Source: an uncultured Prevotellaceae bacterium | GTDB taxonomy: Bacteria > Bacteroidota > Bacteroidia > Bacteroidales > Muribaculaceae | Length of the DNA stretch: 64,000 bases | Assembly: GCA_900320055.1 (NCBI GenBank) | Contig: ONQS01000002.1 | Span: 83,567-147,566 of the forward strand | Direction: 5' to 3' | In this document: in pieces, positions 16,322-25,461 of the stretch | Position numbering within the stretch: position 1 is the stretch's first letter | How the letters are laid out: every line of letters begins with the position of its first letter | Translations under genes and position numbers: made by a program | The notes under the pieces: model-generated | What the model saw: the letters and a program-made list of their open reading frames with translations, nothing else | What the model was told of the DNA's origin: nothing | Database searches by the model: none

Positions 16322-17734
16322 TTATCGTTCGACATTCTGAGTTATGGTTCCGTTACCGGAGTTCTTCACGGCGCCCATGGGGAAAGGCATCACCCACATG
16401 TGACTACTGGGCGAGAGCGTGTATTGCTGGCCATTCTCGACCTTGGTCAGAGTACGGGCATGCGCAGGCTCCAGGTTCAAGCGGCGTGCGTCACAGAAGG
16501 GGATAATCGTCTGTACCAAGGCGTCCCCCTTGACCTTGATGATCATGTCGATAGCCACATCAGCACTCGAGGCAGCCAATGGCTGGTAGTACTCAGGCAG
16601 GATGCGTTTTTGACGGACCTTGTTAAGTACATCCATAGCGCCAGCGACGTTGCCCGTGCGAGCGAGGCATTCGGCCTGGATGAGGTAAACCTCGGTTGTC
16701 GTCAAGCCGCCCCGGTTGAAGTAGCCACCCATGTTAGGATTATAATAAGTAGCGCCAGCCATAGTGCGGATTTTCCAGCGGCTCATGAAGTGGGCATCGC
16801 CCTGCTCAAAACGGTTGCCACGATCTTCACGCATCTGCAGATCATTTCCCGAATAGGAATTATTGCCGTGGCAGAAGATGTAGTTCTCCTCATAGTCAAA
16901 TCCCATGGGCGACGTTATGCTCTGATATACATCGGGCACACTCAGCACAGCGGCATTGTCATTATAGAATGCCACCCAGTCAAACAACCTATCGTTGCGC
17001 TTCAGCGCCTCGCCAGCATTGGCCAGGGCTTCCTGATAGTTGCCCATCTGCAGATAGACGCGTGCAGCCAGCGCATAGGCCGTAGCCTTGTCGGCATAGA
17101 GTACGTTGAGGGCCCTCTCGGGCAAAGCGGGCAGAGCCTCGCTGATATCCTGAACAATGAAGTCATAGATCTCCTGAACCGAGGGCTGCGTGTAGGTGGC
17201 GCCCACCTCGGCACTGGTGATCAGGGGCACACCACCATCGGTTGCAGCCGTAGCGGCGTTATAGGTCTTAGCATAATAGTTCACGAGAGTGAAATACTTC
17301 ATCGCCCTTAATATCTTGGCCTGGGCGATCACCTGTCCACGCTCAGCATCGGTGGCTTCGGTTGCCGTGGGCGCATTCTCGATGAGCAGATTGGCGGTGG
17401 AGATGCCTGCATATCCGTTATAATAGGTCGTCTCGTCACTCTTGTTCATGGCAATGCGGTCGGCATTCTCATCCCAGAAGTAGTTGGCGTTCCACAGTTC
17501 ATAATAGGACAGGTAGCCATCCGAGACATAGCGATCGTTGAGAAGGACAAGCGCCTGTGTCACGTCTTCGCGGCAATTGGTGTATTCATCGGCAAGCATG
17601 ACCGAGAAGTCGTTGAGCGTGGTGGGAATGCGCTGTCCCTTGGGCACATTGCTCAGATAGTCATCACAACTGCACAAGCAGGCGAGCAGCACCAGGCAAG
17701 AGCCTAAAAGCAGTTTATTTATCTTGGTTTTCAT
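16322..17734 (-). CDS. RagB/SusD-family outer-membrane lipoprotein
   Basis: Substrate-capturing partner of a SusC/RagA transporter, on the cell surface. It has 470 residues from the start at 17734 (MKTKINKLLL), with a lipoprotein signal and lipobox LCSC followed by DDYL, the usual SusD start. TPR-like helices of the family are seen (AQAKILRAMKYFTLVNYYAKTY; TAYALAARVYLQMGNYQEALA). The C-terminal block DARRLNLEPAH is also typical. It lies 38 bases after the SusC gene. The ligand is unknown; no polysaccharide-degrading genes flank the pair. Confidence 0.93.
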   Translation of the reverse strand: MKTKINKLLLGSCLVLLACLCSCDDYLSNVPKGQRIPTTLNDFSVMLADEYTNCREDVTQALVLLNDRYVSDGYLSYYELWNANYFWDENADRIAMNKSDETTYYNGYAGISTANLLIENAPTATEATDAERGQVIAQAKILRAMKYFTLVNYYAKTYNAATAATDGGVPLITSAEVGATYTQPSVQEIYDFIVQDISEALPALPERALNVLYADKATAYALAARVYLQMGNYQEALANAGEALKRNDRLFDWVAFYNDNAAVLSVPDVYQSITSPMGFDYEENYIFCHGNNSYSGNDLQMREDRGNRFEQGDAHFMSRWKIRTMAGATYYNPNMGGYFNRGGLTTTEVYLIQAECLARTGNVAGAMDVLNKVRQKRILPEYYQPLAASSADVAIDMIIKVKGDALVQTIIPFCDARRLNLEPAHARTLTKVENGQQYTLSPSSHMWVMPFPMGAVKNSGNGTITQNVER

Positions 17735-17772
17735 ATCTCTCAATATATTATTGTTGTTAGTTACTCGTTTTC

Positions 17773-20700
17773 TTAGAAGTCCAGATAGAGGCCAAAGACA
17801 TAGTTGGGAGCATTGTAGCCACCCAGCAGGTACTTGGCCGTGGTGCTCTTGGCAAAGGTAACAGCATTCTCCACATTGAACTGGAGACGCGCACTGCTCA
17901 GACCGATGTTGCGCAGACAGGAACCGGGCAAGTTGTAGGCCAGCGATATGTTGGCCAGACGCAGGTTGGTCGCACTGATAACATTGTTGTCGGCGTAGCC
18001 GTAGATCGTGCGCGATGCGTCACTGAACAACGGATTCTCGGCAAAGATGGCAGCGGGGATGTCGGTTTTGGCCTCATCACCCGGTTGGCGCCAGCGGTTG
18101 GCGATATCCTTGTTGACGGGGTCGAGCGTTGAGACATAACTCCACAACGAGTAGTTATAGGCCGAGTTGAGCATGGGCAGATCGGTATTACGCATCTTGT
18201 GTCCGCCCTGGAACAGCCACATGCAGGAGAGGTCAAAGCGCTTGTAACCCAGATGCAGGTTAAGCGAGGCCAAATGTGTGGGCTCGGTGCTGCCCGCATA
18301 GATGATAGCCGCCAGATCTGAGGGATTATAGGTAGTGGCTTCGCCAGCGGCATCCAACACCTGAGGCAGACCATCGGCGCTCAGCCCAGCCCACTTGTAG
18401 GCATAGATGGCATTATACGGGTTGCCCACGATGGGATATGCATCGGGATAGTCGAGTTGGAGGAAATAGACCGGAGCCTCGACATTGACATAGACCACCT
18501 TATTCTTATTATAACTGTAGGTCACACCCGCATCAAAACTGAAGTCGGCCGTGCGGACGATCTGCCCATTCAGGGAGAGTTCCACTCCGCGGTTACGCAT
18601 CTTGCCATTGTTGATGCGATAAGTCGTATAGCCAAAGCCCTCAGTCGGGACACCCATCGTGTTGGCCAGCAGATCAGTACCCATCTTGTTATAAAACTCG
18701 ATGCTACCGTTCAGGCGATTGTTCAGCAAGGCAAAGTCCAGACCCACGTTGGTCGTAGTGGTCTTTTCCCAGCGCAGGTTGGGATTGGGACGAGTGCTCA
18801 CCGAGCCATAGACGCCACCCACATTGGGATTGTTGTCATAGGATGCAGTCATATAGGGTGCCGCATCCTTGGCAATATTACCGGCGATACCGTAAGATGC
18901 ACGCAGTTTCAAGCGATTGACCCAATCGACACGGAACCAGGGTTCGCGGTCGATGTTCCATCCGGCACCTATGCTCCAGATGGGCTTGTTCTGGTACTTG
19001 GAGCCCGTTCCCCACAAATTGGAACGGTCCCAACGGATACTTGCCGAGAACATATACTTGTTGTCGTAGGTGTAAGCCGCGTTAGCAAACAGCGACACGA
19101 AGCGGTTATCGATATTGCGCAGACTGGCAAAGTCGCTGGGGTTCAATCCATAGCCGCCCATCAGGCCATTAGTGTTGTAGAGCACATTCTGGTCCACCAT
19201 CGAGAAGGACAGCATGTCTGGATCATAGTTGTAGAGCGTGTTGTTGTCATAGTCGATGACCGTCTTACGCACCTCATGACCCAGCAAGGCCACCACATTA
19301 TGCTTGTCGGCAAAGGTGTTTTCATAATTCAACTGCTGGCGGAAGGTATAGGCTTTAGACGTCTGATTAGCACGGTAGAAGATGTTACCATAAGGCACAT
19401 TGAGCGTTGCCTCGCCCGTGCCATAGTCGTCGGTGGCATACTGACCGACCAAGTTGCGCACATGGTAACTATCCTTCTCATAGAGTTGGCGCGTCCTGTC
19501 GTAGGCATACTCATACTGGAACATCACATTGTACTTGAAGTTCCAGGGCAGGTCAAAGTCGAGTTTGCCGTAGGTGCGGTTGATAAACTCATTAGTGACG
19601 CGGATGTTACGGCCGATCTCATCCAGCGGCGTGATATTGTAATCAGGGAGCGCGTAGCCTGTGAGGATAGCGAGATCGGACTGTCCGAGTCGTGACTCCT
19701 GGGTCGAAGTGAAATGGGTGCCGTCATCGTTGCGCAGGCGGTCATAGGGCATAAAGGAGTAACCCGGGCTCATGGGGTCATAGGCTTGCTGGTTACCCTT
19801 TTTATAATAGGTATAGGAACCGATACCTAGCGACAGCCAGTTGGTCACATCCAGTTGGTCGCGCAGGTCGATGCCCCATGAGTTGTCGTTGGTGAACTTG
19901 TCGTTCATCTTGTTGTTGCGATAAGTGATGGCTGCACGGAAGTTGTTATTGTCACTAGAGCGGCCCACACTCAGGTGATACTGCTGGTAGAAGGCATCGC
20001 GCTTGGCATACTTGGCCACATCGTCATAGTAACGGTAGCCCTGGCTTGCCAACTGATTGAGGCGGCTCTCCATCTCGCTCTGCGAGATATTACCGGCATA
20101 GTAGTTGGCGATGGTCTGAATACCTTGTGAAGTATACACTTTGTCGTTGATGATGGAACGGGCATAGTCGGCAGCACCCTCTCCCTGCAGATTGGGGTTG
20201 GCAGCCGCCCACTCGCGCTCCAGATCGATGATGTCGGCGGCATCGGTGAGCCTGTTCTTATTGAAGGAATAAGGATGCCAAGTCAATGATGTGCTGAACG
20301 ACACATTGGTGCGCTTGCCCTTGGCCTTCTTGGTGACAATGACCACGACACCGTTGGCGGCACGGGCACCATAGATGCTGGCAGCGGCGGCATCCTTGAG
20401 CACCGTGATGCTCTCGATCTCGTTGATGTCGACATTGGGCACACTCTCGTTAAGGCTACCCCACTCGTCGTAACGGGTCGACTCGACGGGGAACCCGTCG
20501 ATCACATAGAGCGGATTGGTGACACCGTTCATGGTCGTGGTACCGCGAATGAGGCCACTCTGAGTGTTGAAACCCGCGATTTCACCTTCGAGCAGTTGCG
20601 ACAGGTTGTCATATCGCTTGGTCATGAGGTTGTCGGCAGTCACCTTGGCAAACGAGCCGGTGGTTCTCTCTTTGGAAATCTGCTGATAACCTGTCACCAC

Positions 20701-21270
20701 CACGTCGTCCATGACATTGGCATTATCCTCGAGGATAAGCACGCTATTGCTGGAAGCCGCCTTGCGCTCTACGGTTTTCTTACCTATATAGGAATAGACA
20801 AGTGTGCTGTTGGGGTCAACGTCCTCGAGCACGTAGTTGCCGTCCATGTCTGTGGCGGTACCGTTATCTGTGCCCGAGACTCGCACGGTGACACCGATGA
20901 GCGGCTCACCGTCGGCATCCACCACCTGCCCCTTGACTGTGCGCTTAGTCACGCCAGCCTCGGCGCGCTTCTCGCTCTTGGTCACCTGGATGAACCGGCC
21001 ATCGACCGAACTGGTCAGCGGCAGTCCCTTGATGAGCGACTTGACCGCATCGGGGGCTGTCGCATTTTTGACGTCGGCTGTCACCTTATAGTCCTTGATG
21101 ACCTCATAAGGATAGTTGATCTTGTAATAGCCGGATTGTTGCTCCACCTGGCGCAGGGCAGTGGGCAACGGTGTCTGATTGACCTTGATGGTCACCCGCT
21201 GTCCCTGGGCTAAAAGCGCCAGAGGCAACATCATTAGGCACAATAAAGCCATGAGTTGTTTCTTGTTCAT
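17773..21270 (-). CDS. SusC/RagA-family TonB-dependent transporter with STN domain
   Basis: Outer-membrane beta-barrel importer powered by TonB; 1165 residues. Order: signal peptide (1-21); STN domain (about 24-95: VTIKVNQTPLPTALRQVEQQSGYY) which in FecA-type systems contacts FecR; a CarboxypepD_reg-like domain (VKGQVVDADGEPLIGVTVRV, about 111-195); the plug (DDVVVTGYQQISKERTTGSFA, then a NEIESITVLKDAAAASIYG block); then the barrel, ending in Phe (GLYLDF). The STN domain plus the upstream sigma/FecR pair suggest trans-envelope signalling on ligand uptake. Confidence 0.95.
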   Translation of the reverse strand: MNKKQLMALLCLMMLPLALLAQGQRVTIKVNQTPLPTALRQVEQQSGYYKINYPYEVIKDYKVTADVKNATAPDAVKSLIKGLPLTSSVDGRFIQVTKSEKRAEAGVTKRTVKGQVVDADGEPLIGVTVRVSGTDNGTATDMDGNYVLEDVDPNSTLVYSYIGKKTVERKAASSNSVLILEDNANVMDDVVVTGYQQISKERTTGSFAKVTADNLMTKRYDNLSQLLEGEIAGFNTQSGLIRGTTTMNGVTNPLYVIDGFPVESTRYDEWGSLNESVPNVDINEIESITVLKDAAAASIYGARAANGVVVIVTKKAKGKRTNVSFSTSLTWHPYSFNKNRLTDAADIIDLEREWAAANPNLQGEGAADYARSIINDKVYTSQGIQTIANYYAGNISQSEMESRLNQLASQGYRYYDDVAKYAKRDAFYQQYHLSVGRSSDNNNFRAAITYRNNKMNDKFTNDNSWGIDLRDQLDVTNWLSLGIGSYTYYKKGNQQAYDPMSPGYSFMPYDRLRNDDGTHFTSTQESRLGQSDLAILTGYALPDYNITPLDEIGRNIRVTNEFINRTYGKLDFDLPWNFKYNVMFQYEYAYDRTRQLYEKDSYHVRNLVGQYATDDYGTGEATLNVPYGNIFYRANQTSKAYTFRQQLNYENTFADKHNVVALLGHEVRKTVIDYDNNTLYNYDPDMLSFSMVDQNVLYNTNGLMGGYGLNPSDFASLRNIDNRFVSLFANAAYTYDNKYMFSASIRWDRSNLWGTGSKYQNKPIWSIGAGWNIDREPWFRVDWVNRLKLRASYGIAGNIAKDAAPYMTASYDNNPNVGGVYGSVSTRPNPNLRWEKTTTTNVGLDFALLNNRLNGSIEFYNKMGTDLLANTMGVPTEGFGYTTYRINNGKMRNRGVELSLNGQIVRTADFSFDAGVTYSYNKNKVVYVNVEAPVYFLQLDYPDAYPIVGNPYNAIYAYKWAGLSADGLPQVLDAAGEATTYNPSDLAAIIYAGSTEPTHLASLNLHLGYKRFDLSCMWLFQGGHKMRNTDLPMLNSAYNYSLWSYVSTLDPVNKDIANRWRQPGDEAKTDIPAAIFAENPLFSDASRTIYGYADNNVISATNLRLANISLAYNLPGSCLRNIGLSSARLQFNVENAVTFAKSTTAKYLLGGYNAPNYVFGLYLDF

Positions 21271-21319
21271 ACTAATACAGATTTAGTTCAGGTTTAACTT
21301 GCTCTGAACTTAATACTTA

Positions 21320-21357
21320 AAAAAAATAAGCGGGGTACATCACTCCGCTCATTTTAT
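21320..21357 (-). terminator. Hairpin and T tract between the FecR and SusC genes
   Basis: On the minus strand AGCGG...CCGCT (arms about 21330-21350) is followed by a run of eight Ts. This looks like an intrinsic terminator or attenuator between fecR and susC, so susC probably has its own, perhaps sigma-dependent, promoter in 21271-21320. No TAnnTTTG box is evident there. Confidence 0.6.
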
Positions 21358-21373
21358 ATTTCTTTAACATTTA

Positions 21374-22423
21374 TCACTTGATAACGACCACATTGCCCTC
21401 AATCTCGGCCCGGACCACCCCAAGCGCGTTCAGATTGGCGAGGGCTTCCTGAAGACTCTTGCCGCGCTCCACGACGAAGTGGAGCCGCACCTGCATCTTG
21501 CTGGTGTCGTCAAACGACACATTCACGCCATACCATCTGGCCAGTTCACGCATGATGCCGATCAGGGTCTGGTTGTCAAAATAGAAGAAGCCTTCCTTCC
21601 ACTGTGTGATAGGATAGGTGTCCACCGTATTGACGGCCAATTGTGTGCCAGAGAGTGACGCCTGTTGTCCTTGGGTCAGCACCCGAGAGGCATCAGCGCT
21701 ATTGACCTGCACACGCCCCGACACTAGCGTGACCGAAGCATCCTTACCCGAGCGCGCCCTGACATTGAATGCTGTGCCCAATACTCTAGTCGTGAGATAG
21801 TCGCTATATACGATAAAGGGGTGTTTCGCATCTTTTTTCACCTCAAAATAGGCCTCGCCCTGCAGGCGCACTTCACGCTTGTCACCTGTGAAGTGATCCG
21901 GGAACTCCAGTCGGCTCTCGGCATTGAGCCACACTTGTGTACCATCGGCTAGCGTCAAGTGATAATCCTTGCCACGGGGCGTGGATAGTGCCATCAATTG
22001 GACGGGTGCATCGGAGGGACGATCCAGTTTCAACTGCTTACCGCTTGCCGGCTGATTCCTGCCATCGGCTGTAGAAACGGTCACCTCGTCGATCTCTTCC
22101 GGCACATTGACAGCAAACGCCGACGCATCGACATGAGCCACCGGGGTTGACTGACCGGTCCAGTAACTATAGCCGACAATCAAGGCCAGCGTTGCGGCGA
22201 TGCCCACGGTCCAACGCACCCAGGGGCGCCTAAGCATCGGCACCGCCCCAGCCGTGTCAAGATCCTGTTCATCGGCAAGGCCCAGCCGCTCACTGACCAC
22301 ATGCCACTGCTCGTCAATATCTGGGCAAGTGGCGTGCTCACGCGACATCGCCTCGCGCAGTTCCCATTGCTCGTGCCGACTAAGCGGTTGCTGCTCCTCT
22401 ATGTTCTTGTTATCGTGTTCCAT
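21374..22423 (-). CDS. FecR-family anti-sigma/signal transducer
   Basis: Inner-membrane regulator passing the SusC occupancy signal to the sigma factor; 349 residues from Met at 22423. The cytoplasmic part is 1-70, one membrane helix follows (WTVGIAATLALIVGYSYW), then the FecR domain (LSTPRGKDYHLTLADGTQVWLNAESRLEFP and LQGEAYFEVKKDAKHPF) and a C-terminal DUF4974 STN-like domain (QTLIGIMRELARWYGVNVSF). The longer start at 22462 would overlap the sigma gene and adds an odd Tyr/His-rich leader; the gap to the sigma stop is 4 bases with the chosen start. Confidence 0.92.
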   Translation of the reverse strand: MEHDNKNIEEQQPLSRHEQWELREAMSREHATCPDIDEQWHVVSERLGLADEQDLDTAGAVPMLRRPWVRWTVGIAATLALIVGYSYWTGQSTPVAHVDASAFAVNVPEEIDEVTVSTADGRNQPASGKQLKLDRPSDAPVQLMALSTPRGKDYHLTLADGTQVWLNAESRLEFPDHFTGDKREVRLQGEAYFEVKKDAKHPFIVYSDYLTTRVLGTAFNVRARSGKDASVTLVSGRVQVNSADASRVLTQGQQASLSGTQLAVNTVDTYPITQWKEGFFYFDNQTLIGIMRELARWYGVNVSFDDTSKMQVRLHFVVERGKSLQEALANLNALGVVRAEIEGNVVVIK

Positions 22424-22427
22424 TTCA

Positions 22428-22976
22428 CTAACTGATACATGATAATAGCAATAGTGGTACAAACTTTAACATTTTTTTACCCAATGATATCCTCATCTGG
22501 GCAAATGCGCGCTGGATGATTTTCTTCACGCCATCCACGCTGATTCCTAGCATATCGGCCACCTCCTGGTTAGTCTTCTGCTCATAGAATCGCAGATACA
22601 ATACACGCCTCACGCGCTCAGGCTGCCGATTGAGTTCTGCCCTCAAGTGTGCAATGCGCGCTTCATACTCGTTCCAGTCGCTTTCGGTATTGTGTTCCAA
22701 ATCGTTGAGCACTTCTTGCATCAACGGCACTTGGCGGTTGCTCTGCCTCAACTGATCCAAACAACGGTTGCGCACGCTGGTGTACAGATAGGGCAAAACG
22801 GTACTTGGCTCAATTGTTTCTCTCAGTCGCCACACGTTGACAAACACCTCGCTGGTCACATCTTTGGCAACGTCCTCATCATGGACTATGGCATGTGCAT
22901 GGTAATACAGCCGCTCATAGTTTTGTCTGAACAGCGTTTCAAAATCATGAACCGATATGACCATGCTTTTATTCAT
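22428..22976 (-). CDS. ECF sigma factor, FecI-like
   Basis: Sigma-70 family factor of 182 residues, expected to activate the susC-susD-tlpA genes downstream. Region 2: FETLFRQNYERLYYHAHAI and DVAKDVTSEVFVNVW; region 4: RVLYLRFYEQKTNQEVADMLGISVDGVKKIIQRAFAQMR. The hydrophobic tail (KFVPLLLLSC) is common in Bacteroidetes members. The gene directly precedes fecR. A weak TATCTTTG box lies at 23000-23007. Confidence 0.93.
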   Translation of the reverse strand: MNKSMVISVHDFETLFRQNYERLYYHAHAIVHDEDVAKDVTSEVFVNVWRLRETIEPSTVLPYLYTSVRNRCLDQLRQSNRQVPLMQEVLNDLEHNTESDWNEYEARIAHLRAELNRQPERVRRVLYLRFYEQKTNQEVADMLGISVDGVKKIIQRAFAQMRISLGKKMLKFVPLLLLSCIS

Positions 22977-22999
22977 CCCAACATTGAATTAACGGGGGA

Positions 23000-23007
23000 C
23001 AAAGATA
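23000..23007 (-). promoter_or_regulatory. -7 box of the ECF sigma gene
   Basis: Minus strand TATCTTTG, 24 bases upstream of the start codon at 22976. The nearest -33-like bases are one base off TTTG and spaced 22, so the match is partial. Confidence 0.45.
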
Positions 23008-23194
23008 TAACAATAATTTGAAAAAGAATCAATACTCACCTTAAAACACATCATTGAATCATCCTAGGCGATATCGCATATTCACACCTGCCAAACAATC
23101 CCATGCGCAGAATAAAACCGAAAACTTTCCAAAAAAAAATGTCCCCTTCGTCATAAATAAGCCGTAATAACTGTAAACAATTGAGATTTTTAAT

Positions 23195-23202
23195 TAACTT
23201 TG
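23195..23202 (+). promoter_or_regulatory. -7 box of dsbD
   Basis: TAACTTTG, 30 bases before the start at 23232. It lies inside the longest possible reading frame, which argues against the TTG start at 23181. Confidence 0.55.
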
Positions 23203-23231
23203 CAAACCAAATAACCAAAAAAACTATTATT

Positions 23232-25349
23232 ATGATGAAAAGAATAGCAACGTTGTTGACGATGGCTATGGTCGTGATGATGGCCATTGCTCAGATGGCT
23301 AATCCCGTAACCTTTACGTCCCAACTTAAGACTACCAACGGTTCCAGCGAGGGCGAGATCGTCTTCACTGGTAAAATCGACAAAGGATGGCACGTATATT
23401 CTACCAACCTGGGCGACGCCGGCCCCACCGAAGCCAGCATCACCTTCCACAAGAAGGACGGCGTGGAACCCGTGGGCAAACTCAAGCCCGTGGGCAAGGA
23501 GATCTCGCAGTTTGACGAGATGTTTGGCGCCAAGTTGCGCTATTTTGAAAATAATGTGCAGTTTGTTCAGAAGGTGAAGTTCACCAAGCCCAACTATGAT
23601 ATCGACGCCGACCTGGAGTATGGCGCCTGCAACGACCAGTCGTGCCTGCCTCCTAGTGCGGTAAGTTTCAAGAAGGCTGGCAAATCGCCCGCTGTTGACG
23701 GTGAGGCCGACAAGGCCAAGGAGGGGCAGGCCGATGCCGAGGCACTCGCCAAGGCCAAGGCCGACTCACTCGCTGCCCTGGCTGCCGCTGCAGCCGATAG
23801 CGCAGCGATGGGTGCTCCCATCGATAGTGCGGCACTGGCCGCCCTCGACCACGACGCGCTGTGGAAGCCTGTCGTGGGCGAAATCCAAGCCATCGACGGC
23901 ACTAGCAGCGGCAACAGCCGCTCACTGTGGTGGATCTTCCTGATGGGTCTGCTAGGCGGTCTGGTGGCCTTGTTCACGCCATGCGTGTGGCCCATCATCC
24001 CCATGACGGTAAGTTTCTTCCTCAAGCGAGCCAAGGATGATAAGAAGAAAGGCATCAAGGATGCCATCACCTATGGCATCTCGATTGTGGTCATCTACCT
24101 GCTGCTGGGCTTGATCGTGACCGCGATTTTCGGTCCTAGCGCGCTGAATGCCCTGTCGACCAACGCCGTGTTCAACATCTTCCTGTGCCTGCTGCTCGTG
24201 GTCTTCGCCCTGTCGTTCTTCGGCATGTTCGAGATCAAGTTGCCCAGCAAGTGGTCCAATGCCGTCGACAGTAAGGCCAGCAGCACCAGCGGCTTGCTGT
24301 CCATCTTCCTGATGGCCTTTACACTCGTGCTGGTGTCCTTCTCGTGCACAGGTCCCATCATCGGCTTCCTGCTGGTGGATTTCGCCACCAGCGGCAACTT
24401 CTGGGGTCCCGCCATCGGCATGCTGGGCTTCGCGTTGGCCCTGGCATTGCCCTTCACGCTGTTTGCCCTCTTCCCCTCATGGCTGAAGTCGGCCCCCAAG
24501 TCGGGCGGCTGGATGAACATCCTGAAGGTGACCCTGGGCTTCATCGAGTTGGCGTTTGCGTGCAAGTTCTTCTCGGTGGCCGACCTGGCCTATGGCTGGC
24601 ACTTGATGGACCGCGAGGTGTTCCTGTGCCTGTGGATTGCCATCTTCGGCCTGCTGGGTCTGTACCTGATCGGCAAACTCAAGTTCAAGAGCGATATCGT
24701 CGAGCCTGGCGATGAGACCAAACCCATGCCTGTGATCTGCATCATGGGTGGACTGATCTCGCTGGCCTTTGCCATCTATATGATTCCGGGCCTGTGGGGT
24801 GCACCGTGCAAGGCCGTTAGCGCCTTCTCGCCTCCCATGAACACGCAGGACTTCAACCTCAACACCAAGGAGGTGCGTGCCGCCTACACCGACTATGAGC
24901 AGGGCATGGCCGCTGCCGCTGCCGCCGGCAAACCCGTCTTTCTGGACTTCACGGGCTTCGGCTGCGTGAACTGCCGCAAGATGGAGGCTGCCGTGTGGAC
25001 CGACCCCTCTGTGGCCGACAAATTGAGCAAAGACTATGTGCTGATCTCGCTGTTTGTCGACGACAAGCGCCCGCTGCCCGAGCCCATCGAGGTGACCGAG
25101 GCCACCGGCGAGAAACGCACGCTGCGCACCATCGGCGACAAGTGGAGTTACCTGCAGCGCTACAAGTTCGGCAGCAACACGCAGCCGTTCTATGTGTGCG
25201 TCGACCCGCAGGGCAATGCCTTGAGCGGCTCGTTCAGTTACAAGGAGGACGTGCCCGCCTTCCTCGACTTCCTGGATGGCGGCCTGACCCAGTTCAAGGA
25301 AGGCTTCGACAAAAAGATGCAAGAGATCGAGGAGACTTTGTATCCATAA
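23232..25349 (+). CDS. dsbD: Thiol:disulfide interchange protein DsbD
   Basis: Membrane enzyme that carries electrons from cytoplasmic thioredoxin to periplasmic thioredoxin-fold proteins; 705 residues. Order: signal peptide; N-terminal DsbD-alpha-like domain with a Cys pair (YGACNDQSCLPP); an Ala/Asp-rich linker (about 155-200); an eight-helix membrane domain with the two buried redox Cys (FTPCVWPIIP and FSCTGPIIGF); and a C-terminal thioredoxin domain with GCVNCRKME. Downstream targets could be the TlpA-like proteins encoded nearby, and TrxB/thioredoxin would feed it; both are inference. A divergent neighbour of the ECF sigma gene. Confidence 0.94.
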   Translation: MMKRIATLLTMAMVVMMAIAQMANPVTFTSQLKTTNGSSEGEIVFTGKIDKGWHVYSTNLGDAGPTEASITFHKKDGVEPVGKLKPVGKEISQFDEMFGAKLRYFENNVQFVQKVKFTKPNYDIDADLEYGACNDQSCLPPSAVSFKKAGKSPAVDGEADKAKEGQADAEALAKAKADSLAALAAAAADSAAMGAPIDSAALAALDHDALWKPVVGEIQAIDGTSSGNSRSLWWIFLMGLLGGLVALFTPCVWPIIPMTVSFFLKRAKDDKKKGIKDAITYGISIVVIYLLLGLIVTAIFGPSALNALSTNAVFNIFLCLLLVVFALSFFGMFEIKLPSKWSNAVDSKASSTSGLLSIFLMAFTLVLVSFSCTGPIIGFLLVDFATSGNFWGPAIGMLGFALALALPFTLFALFPSWLKSAPKSGGWMNILKVTLGFIELAFACKFFSVADLAYGWHLMDREVFLCLWIAIFGLLGLYLIGKLKFKSDIVEPGDETKPMPVICIMGGLISLAFAIYMIPGLWGAPCKAVSAFSPPMNTQDFNLNTKEVRAAYTDYEQGMAAAAAAGKPVFLDFTGFGCVNCRKMEAAVWTDPSVADKLSKDYVLISLFVDDKRPLPEPIEVTEATGEKRTLRTIGDKWSYLQRYKFGSNTQPFYVCVDPQGNALSGSFSYKEDVPAFLDFLDGGLTQFKEGFDKKMQEIEETLYP

Positions 25350-25382
25350 TATGAGTTCAAACAGTTTTCACATAGAAAACAC

Positions 25383-25400
25383 ACCGCCCAAACGGGCGGT
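25383..25400 (+). terminator. dsbD terminator
   Basis: ACCGCCC, loop AAAC, GGGCGGT followed by TTATATAATA, 34 bases after the dsbD stop codon. Confidence 0.75.
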
Positions 25401-25461
25401 TTATATAATAGAAACAGGCAATATCGTTTCATAGAAAAACAACCTACTGACATAAAGAAAT

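Noticed and set aside
15123-21270. Polysaccharide utilisation locus
   Set aside because: SusCD is present, but no carbohydrate-active enzymes lie beside it; neighbours are redox proteins.
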